Shown: positions 25,988-35,349, counted from the first letter of the stretch. The stretch is DNA of 46,366 bases from Vibrio sp. 99-8-1 (GCF_013114595.1 NZ_VTXE01000038.1:1-46366); one strand, 5' to 3'. The notes: a model not told the origin generated them from the letters alone. Numbers and translations: made by a program.

Positions 25988-27124
25988 TTATTGGATCTCT
26001 TTGTGCATTACATCACCTAATTGAATGCTTTGAGCCAATTGCGGCTGGTCGATTACCAGTTCAGACTCTTGATCATAGGTTCTTGTGACCGTTAAGGTGA
26101 TTTCACTTTGAGACACACGGTTTCTTGGAATACCTGCTTGGTCAATAAATGATCCTGTATGCCAAAGCTGTAGCTTATCACCCACTTCAACGCCATGAAC
26201 TCTACCTGAGTCCATAGTGACGATATTGTCGCGAAGGGCAACGACTTGAGGAAGGGTAATTTTACATGACAGCTCAGCTTCTAAATCCAACATGATATTG
26301 CGGCTTACACGCAGCATCATTTGACCATATGTTGAGGCCCAAAAACGAGCGCTTCGTGTATCCACTTGGCTAGATTTAGGGAATGGCCACGTCGCTACTT
26401 CTCGATAAGATTTGTTGTACACCTCTTGGCCTGTTTTGCCATCATAAATCTGCATCTCTAAAGCAAACTGACGATTAATAGTGTCATCTTTAAGCAGGTT
26501 TTGCTTTACTGTTGCACTAAGGTCAGTAATTGCCCCTCCGATAATGTATTGAGCGTTTGTATCTTGTGCGATCATCTTAAGCACCGAAGGATTATCTTTA
26601 TCGATCTCATAATCGGTTGTCCCCACAGAGACAAAGCTAACGGACTCTTGTTTTAGTCGTCTATTTACAATATGGCTAAAATCATCACCAATATTATATA
26701 TCTGTCCCATGACGGCTTGTTGAGGAGAGGCTAAATCGATATTACCAACCAAAAATGTCTTTTTATATTGGTTAACATGGCAACCTGTTGCCGAAGGGTA
26801 AATATCCATCTGGACACGAAGCGTCATTTTTCCATCGTCCGCATTGGATTCTACTACTCGTATATAGCGAACTTCATGGTTAGTGAACTGATATTCACTG
26901 CTGCTCTCTTCAAGAAATGGTCGCAAAGCGCTTAGCGAGCCAATATCGGCTCCGGAAAACTTCATTCCTTGATAAAGTGCATCTTCTAGAGCATTGATCC
27001 TTGCCGTTTCCTTCGATGAGACATAGTCGGCCGTTCCGCTTGCTTCATACCATTCCGAATGAGCTAACGTGCTGAAAATGGTCGTAAATAATGCCATGCT
27101 TGCGCTGATTATCTGTTTTTTCAT
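25988..27124 (-). CDS. flgT: Flagellar H-ring protein FlgT
   Basis: FlgT forms the H ring that surrounds the LP ring of the Vibrio polar flagellar motor and helps assemble the sodium-driven MotX/MotY T ring. The 378-residue protein has a cleavable signal peptide (residues 1-23), the N-terminal SEWYEASGTADY start seen in FlgT, a middle TolB-N-like region and a C-terminal domain (VHGVEVGDKLQLWHTG). It diverges from flgO-flgP, the usual vibrio arrangement, and has a sigma-54 candidate promoter upstream. Confidence 0.93.
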   Translation of the reverse strand: MKKQIISASMALFTTIFSTLAHSEWYEASGTADYVSSKETARINALEDALYQGMKFSGADIGSLSALRPFLEESSSEYQFTNHEVRYIRVVESNADDGKMTLRVQMDIYPSATGCHVNQYKKTFLVGNIDLASPQQAVMGQIYNIGDDFSHIVNRRLKQESVSFVSVGTTDYEIDKDNPSVLKMIAQDTNAQYIIGGAITDLSATVKQNLLKDDTINRQFALEMQIYDGKTGQEVYNKSYREVATWPFPKSSQVDTRSARFWASTYGQMMLRVSRNIMLDLEAELSCKITLPQVVALRDNIVTMDSGRVHGVEVGDKLQLWHTGSFIDQAGIPRNRVSQSEITLTVTRTYDQESELVIDQPQLAQSIQLGDVMHKEIQ

Positions 27125-27211
27125 TTAATTTTCCCAATTGGGTATGGTTCTTGCTTGTAATCTTGGTAACTGATTTAGATGTCACTTTCTGATAATTGCT
27201 AAGTTAGAGAA

Positions 27212-27227
27212 AGCAAAGATTGTTCCA
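27212..27227 (-). promoter_or_regulatory. Candidate sigma-54 promoter of flgT
   Basis: Minus strand TGGAACAATCTTTGCT has GG and GC at the required -24/-12 spacing and matches 10 of 12 defined positions of TGGCACG-N4-TTGCW. The predicted start is about 75 bp before the flgT ATG. Confidence 0.6.
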
Positions 27228-27306
27228 TAACTGTTAAAGAGAGATAACTAAGTTATGAAATCAATTCTCTTGTATGTGGCATCAAGTATATCTGGAGATC
27301 AAGAAA

Positions 27307-27942
27307 ATGAAAAAATGGTTTATTGTAGCAGTGACGATGCTGATAGCATCCTGCTCATATTCGCCCATTTATAACGGCAAGGAACCCTATTCCGGTAGTC
27401 GGTTTATGCTGATGGAAAATCCTCGTCATACAATGGATTACTTTGTAGAGAGTTTAACTGAAGATCTGGTTGAGACGAATACCAGTATTTCAGCAAGAAC
27501 GCCGATAGCGGTAACCTCCTTTGTGGACTTACAGAATATGGATACCACGAGTTGGTTAGGTAATTCGGTATCTGAGGCATTTATTTTTCAACTGCAACAA
27601 CGCGGTTTTAAAGTGGTTGATTTTAAAACCACTGGCTCTATTCGTGTGACACAACAAGGTGATTTCGCGTTAAGCAGAGACTGGCAAGATTTAGCTCAAG
27701 AGCAGCAGGTGACGTATGTCCTTACTGGCACAATGCTGAGACAAGAAGGCGGTGTAATCGTAAATGCCCGCGTGGTAGCGATGCGTAGCCGAGTTGTCGT
27801 GGCAACAGCACAAGGTTTCTTACCAGCCGACAGAATTGGGCGAGACTTGGATACGCTGAATACAATCCGTACAGAAGATGGTTTGATTATTCGTTCAGAT
27901 CCAACTCGTAGTTCCAAGAATACTATTATTTTACGTCCGTAG
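27307..27942 (+). CDS. flgO: Flagellar outer-membrane lipoprotein FlgO
   Basis: FlgO is a lipoprotein needed for normal motility and outer-membrane anchoring of the sheathed flagellum in Vibrio cholerae. The frame is open from 27274, but the ATG at 27307 has a GGAG ribosome site and gives a proper lipoprotein signal (MKKWFIVAVTMLIASC, lipidated Cys16), so I use it (211 residues). The body carries the FlgO domain. It is followed by flgP with 8 bp between stop and start. A weak sigma-54-like match lies at 27140-27155, far upstream. Confidence 0.92.
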   Translation: MKKWFIVAVTMLIASCSYSPIYNGKEPYSGSRFMLMENPRHTMDYFVESLTEDLVETNTSISARTPIAVTSFVDLQNMDTTSWLGNSVSEAFIFQLQQRGFKVVDFKTTGSIRVTQQGDFALSRDWQDLAQEQQVTYVLTGTMLRQEGGVIVNARVVAMRSRVVVATAQGFLPADRIGRDLDTLNTIRTEDGLIIRSDPTRSSKNTIILRP

Positions 27943-27950
27943 GAGTGGCT

Positions 27951-28382
27951 ATGAAAAAGTTACTAGTTATTGCTTTTATATTTGTTGCTGCGGGATGTCA
28001 GCCATTACAGAACATGGATTCCGCCAGCATATTGACGGCAGTGGGTTATGCCAGTGTCAGTGAACAAAAGGGCCGCACAGACGAAGAGAAACGCGTCAGA
28101 GCGATGCGAGCGTCGAAAATGGACGCTTATCGCGAACTTGCTGAGCAGATTTATGGTATGCGAGTCAGTGGACGGGCAAACTTACAAGATCAACGTCTAG
28201 GTGTAGAGACAACATCAGCATCAGTGGACGGTGTTATTCGAGGTGCGGAAGTTGTGAGAAGTTATCCTGTTGGTGATAGCTATGTGACTGAACTGGAACT
28301 GGATATCGATAAAATGAATCGATTACGAGATTACGGTGAAGTGCAGCAAGTACCATCAAAGAGACAACAGACACTATTCTAA
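27951..28382 (+). CDS. flgP: Flagellar outer-membrane lipoprotein FlgP
   Basis: FlgP forms basal disks on the outer-membrane side of the polar flagellar motor in Vibrio and Campylobacter. The start is the ATG at 27951, placed 5 bp after AGGAG, rather than the GTG at 27945; the 143-residue product has a lipoprotein signal ending in VAAGC (Cys16). The LPP20-like domain follows (ASKMDAYRELAEQIYGMRV). It is cotranscribed with flgO and terminated at 28404-28432. Confidence 0.92.
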   Translation: MKKLLVIAFIFVAAGCQPLQNMDSASILTAVGYASVSEQKGRTDEEKRVRAMRASKMDAYRELAEQIYGMRVSGRANLQDQRLGVETTSASVDGVIRGAEVVRSYPVGDSYVTELELDIDKMNRLRDYGEVQQVPSKRQQTLF

Positions 28383-28403
28383 TCAGTTACATTCTCCAGA
28401 TAT

Positions 28404-28432
28404 AAAAAAACGGCAATGATTGCCGTTTTTTT
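28404..28432. terminator. Bidirectional terminator between flgP and flgN
   Basis: A 13-bp stem of seven A, CGGCAA, loop TGA, TTGCCG and seven T, placed between the convergent flgOP and flgMN units and usable by both. Confidence 0.9.
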
Positions 28433-28452
28433 ATATGAATAATTTACCAATG

Positions 28453-28878
28453 CTATGCTTTTATATCAGTTCCCAAGGTGGATACCGTGCTGGTGCGTCC
28501 CCCGGAGGTATAAGTCATGCCTATTTTGCCGCGACTTTGTTGCATTAGATTACTTAGCTTGTTGTAGCTTAGTTGAGCTCTTTGCAGTGCTTCTCCGTTT
28601 ACTTCATTGCTCTGTTTGCAATCATGAACAATAGAACGGATTTGGTTTACTTTATCTTTATAGCTGTCATCTTCCGTGATCAACGCAACATCATCATGGC
28701 TAGCAATACGCTGATCGGTCTGCTGAAGCTGAGAAATGAGAACCAGTTTCTCTTTAGCTAATGTCTCTATATCATTAGAAACACGCGAGGTAATAGCCAC
28801 TTTCTCACTTTCAAGTAAAGAGGAAAGTGCTTGAGCGTTCTGCAATTGGTAGTCGAGTAAATCAGCCAGTTTTGCCAT
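28453..28878 (-). CDS. flgN: Flagellar export chaperone FlgN
   Basis: FlgN is the cytoplasmic chaperone for the hook-filament junction proteins FlgK and FlgL, both encoded in this window. The 141-residue, mostly helical protein (heptad-rich from residues ~5-110) fits the FlgN family. It lies 24 bp after flgM on the same strand, the conserved flgM-flgN pair. Confidence 0.88.
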   Translation of the reverse strand: MAKLADLLDYQLQNAQALSSLLESEKVAITSRVSNDIETLAKEKLVLISQLQQTDQRIASHDDVALITEDDSYKDKVNQIRSIVHDCKQSNEVNGEALQRAQLSYNKLSNLMQQSRGKIGMTYTSGGRTSTVSTLGTDIKA

Positions 28879-28902
28879 GGTAACGTTATACTGTAGAGCT
28901 GA

Positions 28903-29211
28903 TTACAGCCCACCTAACTCTTTTTCAAACTTCATCATATTATCTGCCAGCTTGTCCGGATCAACTTGGTAAGAACCATTAGCAATGGCCTCTTTAATCG
29001 CTGCGACTTTTGCACTGTCAAAACTAGGCTGTGCGGCCATATTCTGCTGAAGCTTACCCATAGCTTTACCTTGCTGGCTTAGTGACACTGAATCTGAATT
29101 ACTTTTAGATTCAGCTACAGAACCTGAGCGCGACGCTCCGGATTCTGGACGAGACGGACTACGACTGGTGTTCATAGTTTGTCCGGTGCGAATATTGTCA
29201 ATGCCTGCCAT
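28903..29211 (-). CDS. flgM: Anti-sigma-28 factor FlgM
   Basis: FlgM holds FliA (sigma-28) inactive until the hook is complete and FlgM is exported. The frame is open from 29265, but the family begins MAGIDNIRTGQ, so the ATG at 29211 is used (102 residues). The sequence is low-complexity and Ser-rich in the N-terminal half, as expected of this largely unfolded protein, and the C-terminal helical FliA-binding region (FDSAKVAAIKEAIANGSYQV) is intact. A sigma-28 promoter at 29255-29281 precedes it, giving autoregulation. Confidence 0.93.
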   Translation of the reverse strand: MAGIDNIRTGQTMNTSRSPSRPESGASRSGSVAESKSNSDSVSLSQQGKAMGKLQQNMAAQPSFDSAKVAAIKEAIANGSYQVDPDKLADNMMKFEKELGGL

Positions 29212-29254
29212 ATAAAAAGCCTTTTCGCTTAAATGTGTGAATTCTGTATACAGA

Positions 29255-29281
29255 GTATCGACCAAAATTGCCTAAGCTTTA
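29255..29281 (-). promoter_or_regulatory. Sigma-28 promoter of flgM-flgN
   Basis: Minus strand: TAAA (29281-29278), 15-bp spacer and GTCGATAC (29262-29255), ten of twelve positions of the FliA consensus. It lies about 43 bp before the flgM ATG. Confidence 0.72.
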
Positions 29282-29320
29282 GACTTTTTTATCGATATAT
29301 CTAGTTTGCGGGAAAAAAAA

Positions 29321-30040
29321 TCAAAAATATACTGTAATTTCAGCTATTCCCGTCACAACTCCCTCTATTATACGTTTAGATTTGTCATTTTTCACTCGGA
29401 TTTGTTCACCAGTTGAACCATCACTGAGTGCCGTTCCTTTGGTTGTAATGATCATTTCGCCTTTCACGGCTTTAATGATGACCTTTTCGTTGCGGCATAC
29501 TACACAAATATCATTGCGCTCGAGTACTTCTCCTTGGCGAATATTTTTCTTTAGCTTTGCACCTATCGCTTGTTGTATATCAGTAAACCCTTGTCTACGA
29601 TAGGCATTTAATTCTATCATTGTTAGAGATAAGTCAGATGAAGAGATAAGTTCGCCTCTTGCAAGGGAGCGATTGGCAGTAACTAAAGGCAATGATAACG
29701 ACGTTTTTACTGGTACATAAACTCGCCAACCTCCATTTTTGCACTCTACAAGTACGGTAATCCGGCTAGTTGTGCTACTTTTTGTTGATGAGGATGCAGC
29801 TAAAGGTTGATCACAATCTGATGCTTTAATACGAGAATCGAGCTTTGCAGCGCGTACTACCAATTCACCATTTTCAGGAACGTCTATAATGCTATTAGCA
29901 TGATGTTCAGCCGCGGCTTGAATGGCTAAAATTTGTTCAGGTGTTGCAGCAAAACACGATAAACTAAAGAAAAATGCGAAAAAGCCGATAGATTTATCAA
30001 GAAATTTGTATAAAGCTTTACACTTAGAGATAGAATACAT
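29321..30040 (-). CDS. flgA: Flagellar P-ring assembly chaperone FlgA
   Basis: FlgA is the periplasmic chaperone that guides FlgI into the P ring. The 239-residue protein has a signal peptide (cleavage near SCFA-ATP, about residue 32), an N-terminal domain and a C-terminal SAF-like domain (residues ~110-239) with RSLARGELISSSDL and RQGEVLERNDI motifs. It is upstream of flgM on the same strand with a 109-bp gap holding the flgM promoter. It diverges from cheV across ~100 bp. Confidence 0.93.
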   Translation of the reverse strand: MYSISKCKALYKFLDKSIGFFAFFFSLSCFAATPEQILAIQAAAEHHANSIIDVPENGELVVRAAKLDSRIKASDCDQPLAASSSTKSSTTSRITVLVECKNGGWRVYVPVKTSLSLPLVTANRSLARGELISSSDLSLTMIELNAYRRQGFTDIQQAIGAKLKKNIRQGEVLERNDICVVCRNEKVIIKAVKGEMIITTKGTALSDGSTGEQIRVKNDKSKRIIEGVVTGIAEITVYF

Positions 30041-30144
30041 TATGGATACACCTAACTGTACGAGGGCTAATTTGTGTGCTTTCTTTATAGTAGCGTATAC
30101 AGTTTAACATTTTTTAATCAGAAGTTTGAGATGGAGTTGAGTTT

Positions 30145-31077
30145 ATGACCGGTATCATGGATTCTGTGAATCAACGAACGCAGTTAGTAGGTCAGAATAG
30201 ACTAGAACTGTTGATGTTTCGTTTAATGGGACGTCAGCGTTACGGAATTAACGTATTTAAAGTAAAAGAAGTACTTCAGTGCCCTAAGTTAACATCTATG
30301 CCCAATCTCAACCCTAATGTTATTGGGGTGGCTCATATTCGAGGGCATACCATATCGGTTATTGATTTAAGTTTAGCGATTGGTGGACGACCAACTCAAG
30401 ACCCACATGACTGTTTCGTTATCATTTCTGAGTTTAACCGTACGGTACAAGGGTTTTTAGTTACTTCGGTAGAGCGCATCATCAATATGCATTGGGAAGC
30501 CATTCTTCCGCCACCGGAAGGTGCAGGAAAGGGCAACTACCTAACTGCCGTAACAAATATTGATAACGAGCTGGTAGAGATCATTGATGTTGAGAAAATC
30601 TTAGCGGAAATCTCGCCGGTTGAAGAAGCGATGGATGCCAACTTAGCAGAAGAGATTGCACAAGTAGAAAAAGAAGCGGATAAAGAGATTGTGCGTCGTA
30701 TTCTTATTGCAGATGACTCAACTGTGGCAAGAAAACAGGTTCAGCGCGCAGTAGAATCCATCGGTTTTGAAGCTATTTTGGTAAAAGACGGCAAAGAAGC
30801 CTATGATAAATTAATTGAAATGGCATCTGAAGGCAGTATCTACGAACAGATCTCTTTGGTTATCTCAGATATAGAGATGCCGGAAATGGATGGCTATACT
30901 TTAACGGCAGAGCTTCGCCGTCATCCAGAATTTAAAGATCTACATATTATTTTACATACGTCTTTAAGTGGTGTATTTAACCAAGCAATGGTTGAGCGTG
31001 TAGGTGCTAATGAATTTATTGCCAAGTTTAATCCTGATGAGTTAGGCGCAGCGGTAAAAGCAGCAGTCAGCAAATAA
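30145..31077 (+). CDS. cheV: Chemotaxis coupling protein CheV
   Basis: CheV joins a CheW-like coupling domain (residues ~15-165, with KEVLQCPKLT and GVAHIRGHTISVIDL) to a phosphorylatable receiver domain (~189-310). The receiver shows the acidic pair in IADDST, the phosphoacceptor Asp in ISDIEMPEMDGY and the conserved Lys in FIAKFNP. It couples receptors to CheA and may tune adaptation. cheR follows after 12 bp. Confidence 0.95.
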   Translation: MTGIMDSVNQRTQLVGQNRLELLMFRLMGRQRYGINVFKVKEVLQCPKLTSMPNLNPNVIGVAHIRGHTISVIDLSLAIGGRPTQDPHDCFVIISEFNRTVQGFLVTSVERIINMHWEAILPPPEGAGKGNYLTAVTNIDNELVEIIDVEKILAEISPVEEAMDANLAEEIAQVEKEADKEIVRRILIADDSTVARKQVQRAVESIGFEAILVKDGKEAYDKLIEMASEGSIYEQISLVISDIEMPEMDGYTLTAELRRHPEFKDLHIILHTSLSGVFNQAMVERVGANEFIAKFNPDELGAAVKAAVSK

Positions 31078-31089
31078 AAAGAGAAGTAA

Positions 31090-31917
31090 ATGACAGCAAT
31101 TTCGATAAGCGATCAAGAATACCGAGACTTTAGCCGGTTTTTGGAATCACAATGTGGCATCGTCTTGGGTGATAGCAAGCAGTATTTGGTGCGCAGTAGA
31201 TTAAGTCCGCTTGTAACCAAGTTTAACCTTGCATCCTTGTCTGATTTACTCCGTAATGTTGTAACTGGTCGTAATCGTGAACTAAGAATTGCCGCGGTTG
31301 ATGCGATGACCACCAATGAAACATTATGGTTTAGGGATAGTTACCCATTTAGCGTTTTGTCCGATAAGTTGCTACCTGAAGTCGCTGAGAAAAAGCGACC
31401 AATTAAGATCTGGTCTGCGGCAAGTTCTTCGGGACAAGAACCATACTCAATGGCGATGACGGTCCTTGAGACGCAATCAAAACGACCTGGTATGTTGCCA
31501 AGTGTTTCGATTACGGCAACGGATATCTCAGCAAGTATGCTGGATATGTGCCGTGCCGGAGTTTATGACAACCTAGCATTGGGCAGAGGTTTATCGCCAG
31601 AGAGGCGACGGACTTTTTTTGAAGACGCTGATGATGGTCGCATGAAGATTAAAGATAACGTGAAACGTTTGGTTAATTTTAGACCTCAGAACTTGATGGA
31701 AAGTTATGCTCTGCTTGGTAAGTTCGATATTGTTTTTTGTCGTAATGTGCTGATCTACTTTTCACCGGACATGAAATCGCAAGTGCTTAACTCTATTGCT
31801 AACTCACTAAATCCCGGTGGCTATTTGTTATTGGGTGCATCGGAGTCATTGACAGGATTAACGGATCGATTTGATATGGTACGTTGTAATCCAGGTATTA
31901 TTTATAAACTTAAATAA
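31090..31917 (+). CDS. cheR: Chemotaxis methyltransferase CheR
   Basis: CheR methylates glutamates on chemoreceptors with S-adenosylmethionine. At 275 residues it has the normal size: an N-terminal helical domain (~1-85), then the SAM-binding domain with AASSSGQEPYS, a DIS motif in TATDISASML, and FDIVFCRNVLIYF. It is cotranscribed with cheV and closed by the terminator at 31963-31999. Confidence 0.96.
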   Translation: MTAISISDQEYRDFSRFLESQCGIVLGDSKQYLVRSRLSPLVTKFNLASLSDLLRNVVTGRNRELRIAAVDAMTTNETLWFRDSYPFSVLSDKLLPEVAEKKRPIKIWSAASSSGQEPYSMAMTVLETQSKRPGMLPSVSITATDISASMLDMCRAGVYDNLALGRGLSPERRRTFFEDADDGRMKIKDNVKRLVNFRPQNLMESYALLGKFDIVFCRNVLIYFSPDMKSQVLNSIANSLNPGGYLLLGASESLTGLTDRFDMVRCNPGIIYKLK

Positions 31918-31962
31918 TGGCTTAGTTGGACTTTGGGCTTAATAGGTCTTAATCATATATTA

Positions 31963-31999
31963 AACGGCTCCTTTATTGTAATGGGGCCGTTTTTCTTTT
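31963..31999 (+). terminator. Terminator after cheV-cheR
   Basis: AACGGCTCC (31963-31971) and GGGGCCGTT (31983-31991), a 9-bp stem with one T-G pair and an 11-nt loop, followed by TTTCTTTT, 46 bp after cheR. The remaining 32000-32266 holds no gene that I can see. Confidence 0.8.
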
Positions 32000-32266
32000 C
32001 TTGTTATTTCTCACTATACTAATCTTGAAACGGAATGCCATTCCTTCAATTATCTTTCTTGAACTGAAGTTGTTGATGTTGCTCTGAATCCTGCATCTTG
32101 AGGTCACTTGAGTATATAACTCGCTGTAATCCCTTTTTATCACTATTCTTACTGTGACATTTTAAATTAATTGGCTCTTGGCCCGATTTGTGCAATCTCA
32201 ATGAGTCATTGTGAAAACGAACGATAATTGAATCGAAATAGCATAAAAAAGCAATTTTAAAACTTT

Positions 32267-32282
32267 TGGCATGAAGATTGCT
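32267..32282 (+). promoter_or_regulatory. Sigma-54 promoter of flgBCDE
   Basis: TGGCATGAAGATTGCT fits TGGCACG-N4-TTGCW with a single change (C to T at position 6). The -12 GC lies 44 bp before the flgB ATG. In vibrios such promoters are activated by FlrC. Confidence 0.88.
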
Positions 32283-32325
32283 TTTATTTACTTAGTAAGT
32301 CATTTTTTGATGGTAGAGGCATAAT

Positions 32326-32721
32326 ATGGCCATTTCTTTTAACAACGCTTTAGGTATACATCAACACTCAGTTGGTGTGCGTGAACGCAATGCAGAGGTT
32401 ATCTCTACTAACATTGCGCAAGCGAATACACCTGGGTTTAAGTCAAAAGGTATGGACTTCCAAAGAGCGCTAGCGACGGCAACGTCAGAGGCAAACTTTG
32501 GTCTAAGCCGAACAAATGAACGGCATATTGCTGCCACTACCAATGTGACTGGGGATGTTAAGTATCGCATGCCAACTCAGCCTGATACGGGTGATGGCAA
32601 CACCGTTGACCTTGATTTGGAGCGTAATTTATTTATGCAAAACCAAATTAGGCATCAAGCATCACTCGACTTCTTAGGAAGTAAATTCAAAAACTTAAGC
32701 AAGGCAATTAGAGGGGAGTAA
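32326..32721 (+). CDS. flgB: Flagellar proximal rod protein FlgB
   Basis: FlgB is the first of the proximal rod proteins linking the MS ring to the distal rod. The 131-residue length is normal; the SLGIHQHSV-type start, the ANTPGFKSKGMDF rod motif and the C-terminal RHQASLDFLGSKFKNLSKAI helix are visible. It is the first gene after the sigma-54 promoter at 32267, and flgC starts 4 bp after its stop. Confidence 0.95.
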   Translation: MAISFNNALGIHQHSVGVRERNAEVISTNIAQANTPGFKSKGMDFQRALATATSEANFGLSRTNERHIAATTNVTGDVKYRMPTQPDTGDGNTVDLDLERNLFMQNQIRHQASLDFLGSKFKNLSKAIRGE

Positions 32722-32725
32722 TTAG

Positions 32726-33142
32726 ATGAGTTTATTTAATGTGTTTAATGTGACAGGTTCTGCCATGAGTGCTGAGTCTGTTCGTTTAAATACCACCTCA
32801 AGTAACCTTGCTAATGCGGACAGTGTTAGTGGTTCTGCGAAAGAAACCTATAAAGCACGACATGCAGTTTTTGGCGCTGAGCTAAGTAAGGCTCGTTATA
32901 ATCGAGACGATAACGTACCAGTAAAAGTATTAGGTATTGTTGAGAGTGATAAGCCGTTGCAAGCTGAATACAATCCAGACCACCCACTCGCTAACGATGA
33001 TGGTTTTATTTATAAGCCCAATGTCAATGTGATGGAAGAAATGGCGAACATGATATCGGCCTCTCGTTCATATCAAACGAATGTTCAAGTTGCCGATGCT
33101 AGTAAACAAATGCTGCTGCGTACGCTGCAGATGGGTCAATAG
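32726..33142 (+). CDS. flgC: Flagellar proximal rod protein FlgC
   Basis: FlgC is the second proximal rod subunit. The 138-residue ORF shows the rod/hook N-terminal motif (NTTSSNLANADSVSGS) and the C-terminal MISASRSYQTNVQVADASKQM heptad helix characteristic of the axial proteins. It sits 4 bp after flgB and 18 bp before flgD, in the standard order. Confidence 0.95.
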   Translation: MSLFNVFNVTGSAMSAESVRLNTTSSNLANADSVSGSAKETYKARHAVFGAELSKARYNRDDNVPVKVLGIVESDKPLQAEYNPDHPLANDDGFIYKPNVNVMEEMANMISASRSYQTNVQVADASKQMLLRTLQMGQ

Positions 33143-33160
33143 GGATAAGGAGATAACGTA

Positions 33161-33865
33161 ATGGCAGTCAACAATGTTGGTCAGAACGGTTTGTCCTACC
33201 TTGACCAGCTTAAAAGTCTTCAGGAGCAGAATAAGCCTGCTGAGACAACAGGTAAGCAAGAACTCAAACAAGAGGACTTCTTATCATTGCTCACCAAGCA
33301 ACTTGCTCAACAAGACCCTTTTAAGCCGGTTGGTAATGACCAGATGATTGCGCAAATGGCTTCATTTGCGACCGTTGATGGTATCACTGAGATGAATGGA
33401 CAGTTTGAAAGCTTAAACTCATCTATGACCTCTAATCAGGCTTTACAAGCGTCGTCTCTTGTTGGTCGTGATGTATTGGTTCCTGGTGCTGCGGGCATTA
33501 AGCCTGAGAATGCGGGAATGGCGGCTATGGTTAAGTTGCCTCAATCGGTAGATAACTTATTCGTCCGTGTTGAAAACGAGTTAGGGCAATTAGTAAGAAC
33601 ACTTGATGTTGGTGCTAAGTCCGCTGGTGACAACAAGGTTGAATGGGATGGTAAAGATGAAAACGGTAATCCATTGCCTGCTGGCAAGTACAATGTAAAA
33701 GCTGCAGGTCTGTTGGATGGACAAAGCACAGAGTTTGAAGTTTCGACTTACGCTAATGTGAATAGTGTCCTTCTTGGCAAAGGTGATGGTAACGTACTGC
33801 TCAATCTGGCTGGATTTAATTCGCCAGTTCGACTTGCTGAAGTACTAGAAGTTGGCAAAGCGTAA
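33161..33865 (+). CDS. flgD: Flagellar hook-capping protein FlgD
   Basis: FlgD caps the growing hook and is needed for FlgE polymerisation. The 234-residue protein contains the N-terminal LTKQLAQQDPFKPVGNDQMIAQMA capping motif (recognised in two parts, residues ~43-66) and a C-terminal Fn3/tudor-like region with WDGKDENGNPLPAGKY. The AAGGAG ribosome site and flgC-flgD-flgE order are usual. Confidence 0.95.
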   Translation: MAVNNVGQNGLSYLDQLKSLQEQNKPAETTGKQELKQEDFLSLLTKQLAQQDPFKPVGNDQMIAQMASFATVDGITEMNGQFESLNSSMTSNQALQASSLVGRDVLVPGAAGIKPENAGMAAMVKLPQSVDNLFVRVENELGQLVRTLDVGAKSAGDNKVEWDGKDENGNPLPAGKYNVKAAGLLDGQSTEFEVSTYANVNSVLLGKGDGNVLLNLAGFNSPVRLAEVLEVGKA

Positions 33866-33892
33866 TACGCTGGCTAGATAGGAGAATTTAAA

Positions 33893-35197
33893 ATGTCATA
33901 TGTAGCTTTAAGCGGTTTATCCGCTGCTCAGTTAGATTTAAACACAACCAGTAATAATATTGCCAATGCAAATACGTACGGATTTAAAGAGTCTCGTGCT
34001 GAATTTGGTGATGTGTATTCTAGTTCACTATTTACTAACGCAAAAACAACCCCAGGTGGTGGTGTTCAGCCAAACAAAGTGGCTCAACAATTCCATGAAG
34101 GGTCGAGCATATACACAAATAACCCGATGGACTTACGTATCGGTGGTACGGGCTTCTTTGCTGTATCTAAAGACCGTATGACGCCGTCTCAGAATGAGCT
34201 AACGCGGAATGGTGCATTTCACTTAAACAAAGATAACTATATGGTGACCTCTAACGATGAGTTCCTATTAGGTTATCAGGTGAACCCAGATACCGGTGAT
34301 GTCCTCTCTTATGAGCCGTCTCCCCTAAATGTTCCTGCCGAGTTTGGTAAACCTAAACAGACAGCCAATGTAGAAGTGGGTGTGAACGTGCCGGCAAATG
34401 GTGATTTAAAAGACCCCGCTCTTTTTGATTTTACCGATGACGAAACGTTTAACCGCTCAACTTCGTCTACCATTTATGACTCAATGGGTCAGTCATATAA
34501 AATGACAACCTATTATCTAAAAGATATGACTCAGCCAAATACATGGCAAACTTACTATACAGTGAGTGATGAAGCGGGTGAGAAACCGCTCAACATTACT
34601 GGTGGTGATGCTACTAATGCGACGGGTCATATTGGTCATACAATGAAGTTCAACAGTGACGGAACCTTAGCCAGCTTGAACAACGGTCAGCCGATTGTGA
34701 CTGAACAGCTTGGTGCTGGTGCCAACCCTATTGACTTAAATGGCGCGGATCCCACTCAAGTTATTAGCGTTAAGTTAGATGGTGCAACTCAGTTTGCTGC
34801 ACCGTTTGAACTAACCAAATTTGATGAAGATGGCGCAACAACCGGCTTTTTGACCAAAATAGATTTCGATGAAAATGGTAGCATCCTTGGTACCTATTCA
34901 AATGGTGAAAATGTCACGTTAGGTCGTGTAGGTTTGGTTCGTGTTGCCAATGAGCAAGGTTTGGATAAGAAAGGTGGCACCCAATGGGATTCAACTCAGT
35001 TCTCAGGAGATAAAATCTGGGGTGAGTCAAATAAAGGCTCTTTTGGTACCATTAATAATGGTACGTTGGAACAGTCAAACATTGATATGACCCAAGAGTT
35101 GGTTGACCTCATTTCTGCTCAACGTAACTTCCAAGCGAACTCACGTTCACTTGAAGTACATAACCAAAATGCTCAAACCATTTTGCAAATTCGTTAA
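33893..35197 (+). CDS. flgE: Flagellar hook protein FlgE
   Basis: FlgE is the hook subunit. At 434 residues it has the vibrio size. The N-terminal axial motif (SGLSAAQLDLNTTSNNIANA) begins at residue 7, the middle contains the exposed D1/D2 domains, and the C-terminus ends in the LVDLISAQRNFQANSRSLEV coiled-coil helix. It ends the flgBCDE run; hairpins follow before the separate flgF promoter. Confidence 0.96.
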   Translation: MSYVALSGLSAAQLDLNTTSNNIANANTYGFKESRAEFGDVYSSSLFTNAKTTPGGGVQPNKVAQQFHEGSSIYTNNPMDLRIGGTGFFAVSKDRMTPSQNELTRNGAFHLNKDNYMVTSNDEFLLGYQVNPDTGDVLSYEPSPLNVPAEFGKPKQTANVEVGVNVPANGDLKDPALFDFTDDETFNRSTSSTIYDSMGQSYKMTTYYLKDMTQPNTWQTYYTVSDEAGEKPLNITGGDATNATGHIGHTMKFNSDGTLASLNNGQPIVTEQLGAGANPIDLNGADPTQVISVKLDGATQFAAPFELTKFDEDGATTGFLTKIDFDENGSILGTYSNGENVTLGRVGLVRVANEQGLDKKGGTQWDSTQFSGDKIWGESNKGSFGTINNGTLEQSNIDMTQELVDLISAQRNFQANSRSLEVHNQNAQTILQIR

Positions 35198-35215
35198 TAC
35201 AATCATCTGAATAGT

Positions 35216-35266
35216 TAAGCCACAATATTATTTGTGGCTTACTATTGTTGCCGCCCGATGCGGCAA
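35216..35266 (+). other. Two hairpins in the flgE-flgF gap
   Basis: First: TAAGCCACAA (35216-35225) with TTGTGGCTTA (35232-35241), a 10-bp perfect stem starting 18 bp after flgE. Second: TTGCCGC (35248-35254) with GCGGCAA (35260-35266). Neither is followed by a clear T-run, so they may be a weak terminator or 3'-end stabilising structures. Confidence 0.6.
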
Positions 35267-35349
35267 AGCCGTAATCCATAACCTAGCGGCAATGCTTTCC
35301 TTTTTCTATATTCCCCCTCAAACCTTTGTTATAAAAGAACTTTAAAAGT